A stretch of 26,447 bases of DNA from the NCBI GenBank assembly GCA_023262965.1, contig JALQXX010000022.1, forward strand, positions 1 through 26,447, written 5' to 3'. Source of the stretch: Candidatus Marinamargulisbacteria bacterium. GTDB taxonomy: Bacteria > Margulisbacteria > Marinamargulisbacteria > UBA817. The notes under the pieces are model-generated. The model was not told where the DNA came from. It worked only from the letters and a program-made list of their open reading frames with translations, and made no database searches. Positions 16,828 to 23,230 of the stretch are shown piece after piece (the stretch's first letter is position 1; each line of letters starts with the position of its first letter). The position numbers were made by a program, and so were the translations under genes.

Positions 16828-17941
16828 CCAGCTACAGGGACATCCCACGCCCCTGTATTTGATTGATATAGCCGAACTTCAAACCAACCTGGACCACATT
16901 CGTACTGTCAAAAATCAAACGGGATGCCAGGTGATTGTGGCCTTGAAAGGGTTTGCTACAGTCGCCACATTTGACCTACTATCGCGTTATTTGGATGGGG
17001 CCACTGCCAGTTCCGTGTATGAAGCCCGTTTGGCCCGAGACACGTTTGATGGCGAATGCCATATTCATGCTTTAGCGATGGATATAACCGATTGTCACGC
17101 CTATAATCAACTGGGGCATCACCTAACATTCAATTCGTGGAACCAATACCATCAATTTGTAACCAACATTCCCAATTCCCATTTATCGCTAGGTATTCGC
17201 ATCAACCCCGGCATTGGTTTTGCACCGGTTGATAAATACGATCCTTGCTCACCCAATTCACGATTGGGCATTCCTTTAGAGAGCTGCTCCCCCGATACCT
17301 TATCCCGTGTATCCGGCATTCATTTTCATGCCCTATGCGAAGAAACAACTGCCCCGTTAGCCGCCATATTGGCCAAAATAGAAGCGCATTTTGGTGACGC
17401 TCTTCACGGACTGGATTGGATGAACTGGGGAGGTGGTCATTTAATCACCGACGCACATTATGATCGTGACCATTTGATCGCGTTGATTCGGTACTGGCAA
17501 TCCACCTATAATTTACAGGTTATTTTGGAACCTGGTGAAGCCATTGGTCGTCATTGCGGGTACTATGTAACAACCATACGCGATATTATTCAAAATACCG
17601 GGCAAACCGCCATGTGCGACATATCATTTACCGCGCACATGCCCGATGTACTGGAATTTCCTTACAAACCGGTCATTTATGGTAGTGCGGATGACAAACC
17701 CTATCGGTACTCGATTGGCGGCAATACCTGTCTTGCTGGTGATGTGTGTCACGATTATGGATTTGATGCCCCACTTCAGATTGGCGACCCCTTGGTATTT
17801 ATGGATATGGGGCATTATACGTTGGTTAAAACCTCGCATTTTAATGGCGTCAAACAGCCGGCTATTGGCACAATCGTCGATACCCGCATTGTGATACACA
17901 GCCATTCATGCTACTTTAATTTTAAAGAACGGCTGTCGTAG
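16802..17941 (+). CDS. nspC: Carboxy(nor)spermidine decarboxylase (PLP, alanine-racemase fold)
   Basis: Decarboxylates carboxyspermidine or carboxynorspermidine to spermidine or norspermidine; last step of the aspartate-semialdehyde polyamine route. About 379 residues. PLP lysine K49 sits in VIVALKGFA; GIRINPGIGF, GIHFHALCE (HFH near 174), WGGGH and LEPGEAIG (about 242-249) bind PLP phosphate and substrate; GGNTCLAGDVCHDYG supplies the catalytic cysteine (C310) and D314, both donated across the dimer. The start is uncertain: TTG at 16802 or GTG at 16808, both inside the end of the dehydrogenase gene, with no clear Shine-Dalgarno; translational coupling is likely. The tlyA gene begins 5 bases after the stop. 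Whether the product is spermidine or norspermidine depends on the diamine; the agmatinase-like neighbour argues for spermidine. Confidence 0.92.
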   Translation: MTVPRHWINQLQGHPTPLYLIDIAELQTNLDHIRTVKNQTGCQVIVALKGFATVATFDLLSRYLDGATASSVYEARLARDTFDGECHIHALAMDITDCHAYNQLGHHLTFNSWNQYHQFVTNIPNSHLSLGIRINPGIGFAPVDKYDPCSPNSRLGIPLESCSPDTLSRVSGIHFHALCEETTAPLAAILAKIEAHFGDALHGLDWMNWGGGHLITDAHYDRDHLIALIRYWQSTYNLQVILEPGEAIGRHCGYYVTTIRDIIQNTGQTAMCDISFTAHMPDVLEFPYKPVIYGSADDKPYRYSIGGNTCLAGDVCHDYGFDAPLQIGDPLVFMDMGHYTLVKTSHFNGVKQPAIGTIVDTRIVIHSHSCYFNFKERLS

Positions 17942-17946
17942 TCACC

Positions 17947-18717
17947 GTGAAGAAATTAAAATTATATAATTTATTGATTAGTCGCGGCTTTTTTTCCTCC
18001 GAAGATGATGCTAAACGTCATATTATGGCCGGAAAAGTATTGGTAGACGATCGTGTTATTGATCAACCCGGAACACTTTGTCTCGTAAGCAGTCCTATTC
18101 GTATAAAAGAAAAAAAATCCACTTTTGTATCACGGGGTGGCGATAAATTGGCTGGATTTTTGGACGCCATCTCGTTAGACATCCGAAACCGGTGCGCTGT
18201 CGATGTGGGGATATCCACTGGCGGTTTTTCAGATGCGCTGCTGTCACGTGATGCTCAGCATGTACTGGGAATCGATGTCGGGTACGGTATTTTGGATTAT
18301 AAGCTTCGCAACCATCCCCGTTTATCACTTTTAGAGCGTACCAATGCGCGCGAGGTTACTGCGGCTGCGATTAACCGGGCACTGGCCCCTCACCAGATGC
18401 ATTGCAATGCGGTGTCCTTAGTGGTGATGGATGTGTCCTTTATTAGTGTCTTTGCGATTATTCCCAATCTATTATCGCTATTTAATGCCACCACCGATTA
18501 TATCATTTTAATAAAGCCTCAATTTGAATCCAAAAAACATTCTATTGGTGCCGGCGGTATTATCCGTGACCCGGATCATCTATCCGAAACGCTTCGTACT
18601 GTGGAGGCATCCTTTGCTAGCCACGGACTCGCCATTGTGAGCACTGCGCCCTCACTATTGCGGGGCACCAAGGGAAATCAAGAGTATTTTTATTGGGTGC
18701 GTCTTAGCGAAGACTAG
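17947..18717 (+). CDS. tlyA: TlyA-family rRNA 2'-O-methyltransferase
   Basis: In mycobacteria TlyA methylates 16S rRNA C1409 and 23S rRNA C1920, which affects capreomycin sensitivity; older names call it a hemolysin. The 256-residue protein has an S4 RNA-binding domain (residues 1-60: LLISRGFFSSEDDAKRHIM and GKVLVDDRVI) and an FtsJ-like SAM domain with the signature DVGISTGGFSDALL (about 86-99), IDVGYGILDYKLRN, VVMDVSFIS (catalytic Asp) and ILIKPQFE (catalytic Lys). The start is GTG at 17947, 5 bases past the decarboxylase stop; it gives the MKKLKLYNLL beginning normal for the family. No strong Shine-Dalgarno. The 3' end overlaps the convergent barrel gene by 14 bases. Its place at the end of a polyamine operon may just be convenience. 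Confidence 0.95.
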   Translation: MKKLKLYNLLISRGFFSSEDDAKRHIMAGKVLVDDRVIDQPGTLCLVSSPIRIKEKKSTFVSRGGDKLAGFLDAISLDIRNRCAVDVGISTGGFSDALLSRDAQHVLGIDVGYGILDYKLRNHPRLSLLERTNAREVTAAAINRALAPHQMHCNAVSLVVMDVSFISVFAIIPNLLSLFNATTDYIILIKPQFESKKHSIGAGGIIRDPDHLSETLRTVEASFASHGLAIVSTAPSLLRGTKGNQEYFYWVRLSED

Positions 18718-19510
18718 CCGCTGTTAGCCGGCGTTGCCCCAATCTCAGGCCAAATGCAGCGTGTAAAAATCCCGTATCATCCCCTACCATCGCATACTCA
18801 ATGGTAATGGTTTTGAGTTGCATTGCCACGCCACCGGTGTAATGCTGGGGATACATGCCCAATTGCAGGGAAAAATCCGAGGCAATATCGGTACGAAGCC
18901 CCCAACACACATAGCCCCTATGGGAAGCCGCCACATCCACGGCATCCACCGTTAATATCACACGTGGTTGCGGCAATCGTGCGGCAATTCCCAGAACGGT
19001 TTTGGGCGATACCGAATCCCCCCACCACAGGCTATTTTTTACCACCATTCCCATATTGAGATAGCGATGTAGGGGAACCAAAACGCCAATATCCGCAGCG
19101 GATCCGTTTAAACCGTTACCGGATGGGGTTGTGTACCATCGATACGCAATCCCCCAATGAAGTCCCTTTTGTGATCGGTGCCCCAACCCAACGGCGCTGA
19201 CATCAAGGGTATGGCTCGTGGTTTGCTCGGACCAATAGCCTACTGACCAGCCGGGCCGGTAATAAAAATAACCCGGCTGGTTGATTATTTGGGAATGATT
19301 GTTCGCCAGTTGATGCACCTGAAGCCCTCGCCCCGATTCTGCAAGCCCCGCCGGATTAAGCGTTAACGCCGATGCCCCATAGGGATCCGCTACGGTGGCA
19401 TAGCCTCGGGCCATCGCCATCACACTTTGTGGGTACGTCAACGGATCAATGCGTATATCTGTCGCATGCACCATAACGCCCAACCAACACAGTATCCACC
19501 ACCGGCACAT
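18704..19510 (-). CDS. UPF0164/PorV-like outer-membrane beta-barrel protein
   Basis: Predicted outer-membrane protein. The 268 residues begin with a short signal peptide, MCRWWILCWLGVMVHA. Next comes AMARGYATVADPYGASALTLNPAGLAES (about residues 32-59), shown here as the motif ARGYATVAD...NPAGLA that is typical of the N-terminus of UPF0164/PorV/FadL-like barrels. The rest alternates polar and aromatic residues (GYFYYRPGWSVGYWS, GLHWGIAYRWYTTP, GMVVKNSLWWG) and ends in a terminal strand, as in a 10-14 strand barrel. The family is known in spirochaetes and Bacteroidetes, where members act in type IX secretion or fatty-acid uptake; which, if either, applies here is not visible. A perfect TATAAT lies 6 bases before the ATG, back to back with the mgtC promoter. 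It converges on tlyA with a 14-base overlap. Confidence 0.75.
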   Translation of the reverse strand: MCRWWILCWLGVMVHATDIRIDPLTYPQSVMAMARGYATVADPYGASALTLNPAGLAESGRGLQVHQLANNHSQIINQPGYFYYRPGWSVGYWSEQTTSHTLDVSAVGLGHRSQKGLHWGIAYRWYTTPSGNGLNGSAADIGVLVPLHRYLNMGMVVKNSLWWGDSVSPKTVLGIAARLPQPRVILTVDAVDVAASHRGYVCWGLRTDIASDFSLQLGMYPQHYTGGVAMQLKTITIEYAMVGDDTGFLHAAFGLRLGQRRLTAASLR

Positions 19511-19516
19511 GATTGT

Positions 19517-19522
19517 ATTATA
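19517..19522 (-). promoter_or_regulatory. -10 element for the UPF0164/PorV-like gene
   Basis: A perfect TATAAT on the minus strand lies 6 bases before the ATG at 19510, so the transcript would start at the ATG. It is back to back with the mgtC promoter and lies where the -35 contacts of that promoter would fall; the two could exclude each other. Confidence 0.65.
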
Positions 19523-19540
19523 CTATCATTAATTGTCTTA

Positions 19541-19549
19541 TGGTATAAT
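19541..19549 (+). promoter_or_regulatory. Extended -10 for the mgtC-pdxA-rsmA operon
   Basis: TGGTATAAT, a perfect -10 hexamer with the TGn extension, ends 7 bases before the ATG at 19557. No -35 is visible at 16-18 bases, which fits an extended -10 promoter. The transcript would begin at or one base before the ATG, so it would be leaderless. Confidence 0.7.
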
Positions 19550-19556
19550 CTATCGC

Positions 19557-20201
19557 ATGGATATAGTGATACCCAACTTATTGTGGCTGATATTCATCCT
19601 AAAAATTATTTTAGCTATTTTTTGTGGTGTTATTATTGGTATTGAACGCGAATCCATGGGAAAACCGGCCGGTATTAAAACGCACAGCTTAATCTGTTTG
19701 GGCGCCTGTTTATTCACCCATTTTTCGTTAATGGCCACTACCGGTGATCCGACCCGCATTGCCGCTCAAGTGGTATCGGGAATTGGATTTATTGGCGCCG
19801 GAACCATTTTGCAATCCAAACAACGAATTGAGGGACTCACATCGGCCGCGCTGGTATTTGTAAATGCGTCTATTGGCATGACCATTGGCGGCGGGTACTT
19901 TTTGTATGGAATTATTGCCACGATTGCACTGCTCTTACTATTCCAATTTATACGATCCAATAAATTTCAAACCAAATTGCGATCCTATCGTATTTTTATT
20001 CGCTGCAATCATTACCGCGACATCGAACGCACCATTCAATTTATTCAACGACTTCAATGTAAAATTACCAATAAAAAAATTGATAAGTTGCCCCATGAGT
20101 TTGAAGTGAGCATTACGTATTTAACCACCCCTTTGGCGAATCACCGTATTTTATCGCAATTGCATCAGTTACCCTCGGTTACTAACTATTCTCAAACCTA
20201 A
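19557..20201 (+). CDS. MgtC/SapB family inner-membrane protein
   Basis: MgtC-type proteins help cells grow in low magnesium and can inhibit F-type ATP synthase; many relatives are uncharacterised transporters or regulators. The 214-residue protein has about four to five N-terminal membrane helices (to ~residue 130) carrying the family signature IGIERESMGKPAGIKTHSLI (about 28-47), then SGIGFIGAGTIL and GLTSAALVFVNASIGM. The last ~80 residues form a soluble ACT-like domain. I start at ATG 19557: an extended -10 TGGTATAAT ends 7 bases before it, placing the transcript start at or next to the ATG. An in-frame TTG at 19533 lies upstream of that promoter and is discarded. The stop overlaps the pdxA start (TAATG), so this gene heads the pdxA-rsmA operon. 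Confidence 0.9.
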   Translation: MDIVIPNLLWLIFILKIILAIFCGVIIGIERESMGKPAGIKTHSLICLGACLFTHFSLMATTGDPTRIAAQVVSGIGFIGAGTILQSKQRIEGLTSAALVFVNASIGMTIGGGYFLYGIIATIALLLLFQFIRSNKFQTKLRSYRIFIRCNHYRDIERTIQFIQRLQCKITNKKIDKLPHEFEVSITYLTTPLANHRILSQLHQLPSVTNYSQT

Positions 20202-21151
20202 TGGCCCCCATTGTACTATCATTGGGTGATCCGGCGGGGATTGGCCCTCAGGTATCCGTATCTGCGGTGGCTGCATTGCGCGATCATTCGGGCGTTATTC
20301 TGGTTGGGCACCCGGATTCGATTCCAAAATCATCGCTTGATCTTCAACACTATACGGGGAATTGCCAACCCAATACGGTGTATCACCTGCCGATCATGGC
20401 GGATACGGCCATCGTGTGGGGGCCGGATGACCCGCATAATGCCCACATTGCGCTAACCAGCCTTGAAGCGGCGTTAGCCATTGCCGATAAACGGCCGATT
20501 CGTGGGCTGGTCACCGCGCCCTTGTCTAAAAAAGGCCTGGCCCGGGCTGGGTTTACGGCAACGGATCACACCACCTTTTTGACCCGTTACTTTAAGGCGT
20601 CGAATACACGCATGGCCTTTTATTCCCCACGTTTAAAAATAGTACTGGCAACCACACACGTGCCCTTGTCTGCCGTAGAATCGCTGCTAACGCCGGATCA
20701 ACTGACGCAAACGCTGACACAAGCCTGCGCATTTGCCCACACATTGGGCATTCCTGAGCCCCGCATTGCGGTTGCAGGACTCAATCCGCATGCTGGTGAA
20801 CAGGGGCTTTTGGGGGACTTTGAAGCCCGGGTTTTGGAACCGACATTAGCGGCATTTTCGTGCCCGAATGGGCGTATTGAGGGCCCTTATTCGCCGGATG
20901 TGGTGTTTCGCAAAGCGTACGAAGGGGCCTTTGATATTGTGGTCGCTCTGTATCATGATCAGGGCCTGATTCCATTAAAAATGGTGGCCTTTGATGCGGG
21001 TGTCAACGTAACGTTGGGACTACCCATTTGCCGCACGTCGCCGGACCACGGCACCGCCTACGACATTGTAAACCACCAATCGGCTGATCCCCGTGCGATG
21101 GCGGCTGCAATTGACTATGTCCAGCGATTTGGGGGCCCCTTTAAAGAATGA
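20201..21151 (+). CDS. pdxA: 4-hydroxythreonine-4-phosphate dehydrogenase
   Basis: NAD-dependent oxidation of 4-phosphohydroxy-L-threonine in the DXP-dependent route to pyridoxal phosphate. The 316 residues match PdxA over the full length: LSLGDPAGIGPQ at the N-terminus, GLVTAPLSKKGL (about 102-113), TDHTTFL, TTHVPL (H153), GLNPHAGE (H197) and YHDQGLIPLK (H252), where the three histidines bind the catalytic metal; the C-terminal TSPDHGTAYDI loop is intact. ATG overlaps the mgtC-like stop by one base and its own stop overlaps rsmA by four (ATGA). pdxA next to rsmA (ksgA) is also the order in E. coli and many proteobacteria. The two polyamine and other PLP enzymes nearby are consumers of the cofactor, but that link is only circumstantial. 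No pdxJ is in view. Confidence 0.97.
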   Translation: MAPIVLSLGDPAGIGPQVSVSAVAALRDHSGVILVGHPDSIPKSSLDLQHYTGNCQPNTVYHLPIMADTAIVWGPDDPHNAHIALTSLEAALAIADKRPIRGLVTAPLSKKGLARAGFTATDHTTFLTRYFKASNTRMAFYSPRLKIVLATTHVPLSAVESLLTPDQLTQTLTQACAFAHTLGIPEPRIAVAGLNPHAGEQGLLGDFEARVLEPTLAAFSCPNGRIEGPYSPDVVFRKAYEGAFDIVVALYHDQGLIPLKMVAFDAGVNVTLGLPICRTSPDHGTAYDIVNHQSADPRAMAAAIDYVQRFGGPFKE

Positions 21152-21945
21152 AGCAGCACCCCCGCACCTTGGGCCAGGTCTTTTTGCACGATGCCAATAT
21201 TGTTCAAAAAATCCTGCGATTTGCCAATCCGCTACCGGGAAACCGAATCATTGAAATTGGCTGTGGCAAGGGCATTTTGACCCGGGCTTTAGCCGCCGTT
21301 GGGCCAACCACGGTTATTGAAATTGACGCGCGTTGGATTGCGTATGTTACCGATCTCGAACTACCGGGCGTAACCTACCTTCATGCAGATGCTACCCGGG
21401 TGGACTACGGCCAATTTCCTTTGGGAAGTCCCATTATTGCTAATATCCCGTACCATATTACATCCCCATTGCTGGTCGCCTTTGCCCAATACCGCAACCA
21501 CTTAGGCCCCATAACCATCATGATTCAAAAAGAAATGGCTACACGCTTACTGGCCGAACCCGGTACCAAAGCCTATGGTGCAATGACGCTATTTTGCCAC
21601 TACCATTTTACCGTGCATAATGGCTTTGAGGTGTCCCGCCGCTGTTTTTGGCCCGTTCCCTCGGTGGATTCCCAGGTCATCACCCTGCAACCAAAGGCCG
21701 CGGCACTATCCGAATCGGATGAGGCCCTATTTTTTGGAATGACACGCACATTTTTTTGGGGACGACGCAAAAAAATGATTACGTGCTTAAAAAACAGCCC
21801 GTATATTCGGCTCACATCGCCCCTCCCGGATGCGTGTTTAGCGGCGTTGAATCATCGAGCGGAGTCCGCATCGCTATCGGCGCTTTTGGCGTTGTTTAGC
21901 ACCCTTCGGCATCATATGGCCTTTAAAGAGGGGTGTCCCTTATGA
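21148..21945 (+). CDS. rsmA: 16S rRNA (A1518/A1519) dimethyltransferase RsmA/KsgA
   Basis: Dimethylates the two adjacent adenines in the 3' terminal hairpin of 16S rRNA late in small-subunit assembly; loss gives kasugamycin resistance in E. coli. 265 residues, normal length. GQVFLHD (9-15) replaces the usual GQNFL/GQHFL, IEIGCGKGILT (35-45) is the SAM motif I, IEIDARW is motif II, NIPYH (99-103) is the catalytic motif IV, and FWPVPSVDSQV (about 166-176) and FFWGRRKKM are the expected downstream blocks. ATG overlaps the pdxA stop in an ATGA, and the 3' end overlaps the tesA-like start in another ATGA, so the three are translationally coupled. Confidence 0.97.
   Translation: MKQHPRTLGQVFLHDANIVQKILRFANPLPGNRIIEIGCGKGILTRALAAVGPTTVIEIDARWIAYVTDLELPGVTYLHADATRVDYGQFPLGSPIIANIPYHITSPLLVAFAQYRNHLGPITIMIQKEMATRLLAEPGTKAYGAMTLFCHYHFTVHNGFEVSRRCFWPVPSVDSQVITLQPKAAALSESDEALFFGMTRTFFWGRRKKMITCLKNSPYIRLTSPLPDACLAALNHRAESASLSALLALFSTLRHHMAFKEGCPL
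21928..21933 (+). promoter_or_regulatory. Shine-Dalgarno of the tesA-like gene
   Basis: GAGGGG, 8 bases before the ATG at 21942, inside the end of rsmA. It decides the start against the upstream GTG at 21933. Confidence 0.75.
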
Positions 21946-22562
21946 CATGGCTGGTGTTATGGATGAGCCTATCCGCCGTTATATGGGGTCAGATAACCCT
22001 GACCTTTTTGGGGGATAGTTTGACCGCCGGGTATGGGGTACCTGAATCGGCGGCCTTTCCGTACCAGGTGGCCTTACGAATTGGCACGGAAAATGTAACG
22101 GTTTATAATCGTGGCGTGTCGGGGGATACCAGTGCGGGGTTGCGGCATCGCCTGGACGCCTACTTAATCCCCACGCCAGACGCCGTATTGGTGTGTATTG
22201 GGGCAAATGACGGCTTGCGTGGCGTACCGGTTGACCGTATTCGCAGCAACATCACCGCCATTATTACCCGGATTCAAGCGCGTAACATCCCCGTTATTCT
22301 GGCGGGAATGACATTGCCGGCCAATTATTCGGCGCCCTATATTGCCGCATTTGAAGCGATATACCCCGATGTGGCTACCAAACAGGAAGTTCCGCTACTG
22401 CCTTTTTTATTGGAAGGGGTTGCCGGGGTTCCGGAATTAAATAGTGGGGACGGCATTCATCCCAACGCGGCTGGCCACCGTCGTATTGCCGAGACCGTTC
22501 ATGTATTTTTGCGTGACCACACCACCGTGTTGCCCACCCCATCGACATTGGTGGCGGAATAG
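21942..22562 (+). CDS. tesA: GDSL esterase/lysophospholipase, TesA-like, exported
   Basis: Periplasmic SGNH-fold hydrolase; E. coli TesA acts as thioesterase I, protease I and lysophospholipase L1. 206 residues from the ATG at 21942. A short signal peptide (MTWLVLWMSLSAVIWG) is followed directly by block I FLGDSLTAGYG with the nucleophile S26. NRGVSGD gives the oxyanion glycine (G58), IGANDGLRG the block III asparagine (N89), and DGIHPNAAGH the Asp-His pair (D170, H173). So all four SGNH residues are there. Start choice: GAGGGG lies 8 bases upstream and the ATG overlaps the rsmA stop by 4 bases; an in-frame GTG at 21933 sits on the Shine-Dalgarno itself and is rejected. The next genes are ybbA and ybbP, the same trio as in E. 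coli, where tesA is adjacent but divergent. Confidence 0.91.
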   Translation: MTWLVLWMSLSAVIWGQITLTFLGDSLTAGYGVPESAAFPYQVALRIGTENVTVYNRGVSGDTSAGLRHRLDAYLIPTPDAVLVCIGANDGLRGVPVDRIRSNITAIITRIQARNIPVILAGMTLPANYSAPYIAAFEAIYPDVATKQEVPLLPFLLEGVAGVPELNSGDGIHPNAAGHRRIAETVHVFLRDHTTVLPTPSTLVAE

Positions 22563-22576
22563 CGTAGTCTGTTGGT

Positions 22577-23230
22577 ATGATTGTATGCGACGCTATAACC
22601 AAAACGTATAAAAATACACTGACGGTTTTATCGAATATCGATTTACAGGTTGGTAAAGGGGACCGCGTATCGATTATGGGGCCATCGGGTAGTGGCAAAA
22701 GTACGTTACTGCGTTTAATGGCGGGGCTTGAGGATCCGACAACGGGAACCGTCCGGGTGAATGATCAGAATCTAAAATCCCTATCCGACGATGATCGATC
22801 CCAATTACGTGCCACAACATTTGGCTTTGTGTTTCAATCCTTTCGGCTATTTAGCCCCTTAACCGCCCGTGAAAATGTTGAGCTGGGCTTATGGTTAATG
22901 GGCGTTCACGATTCCAAAGACATTGCCCGCGATTGGTTGGATCGGGTGGGACTGGGGGATCGGGAACATCATTACCCGCACGAATTATCGGGCGGCGAGA
23001 TGCAGCGGGTGGCGATTGCCCGCGCCTTGGCGCCCAATCCCCCGATTATTATTGCAGACGAGCCTACCGGAAACTTGGACCACGCCCATTCCGAGCGCAT
23101 TCAACGCCTATTTTTTGATTGTCTGGATAACCGTTCGGCCGGTCTTATAATGGTCACCCATGACCCCAAATTGGCGGCCATGTGTTCCACGCGATACCGT
23201 TTGGATCACGGCACCTTGGTTCCGGAATGA
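22577..23230 (+). CDS. ybbA: ABC transporter ATP-binding protein, YbbA/LolD-like
   Basis: ATPase subunit of a MacB/LolD-class exporter or mechanotransmitter, working with the FtsX-type permease encoded next. 217 residues with every ABC motif: Walker A GPSGSGKST (35-43), Q-loop FVFQSFRL (Q87), signature LSGGEMQR (137-144), Walker B IIIADEPTGNLD (D161, catalytic E162), and H-loop MVTHD (H195). The LTARENVELGLWLMG region after the Q-loop is typical of the LolD/YbbA branch. It starts 14 bases after the tesA-like gene and overlaps ybbP by 4 bases. Substrate unknown; the tesA neighbour suggests a lipid or lysophospholipid link but this is inference. LolD proper is less likely because no LolC/E-like lipoprotein system is adjacent. 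Confidence 0.93.
   Translation: MIVCDAITKTYKNTLTVLSNIDLQVGKGDRVSIMGPSGSGKSTLLRLMAGLEDPTTGTVRVNDQNLKSLSDDDRSQLRATTFGFVFQSFRLFSPLTARENVELGLWLMGVHDSKDIARDWLDRVGLGDREHHYPHELSGGEMQRVAIARALAPNPPIIIADEPTGNLDHAHSERIQRLFFDCLDNRSAGLIMVTHDPKLAAMCSTRYRLDHGTLVPE

Noticed and set aside
23182-23226. Upstream TTG start for the ybbP-like permease
   Set aside because: It would overlap ybbA by 49 bases; the ATGA junction at 23227 is the usual coupling and matches the family N-terminus.
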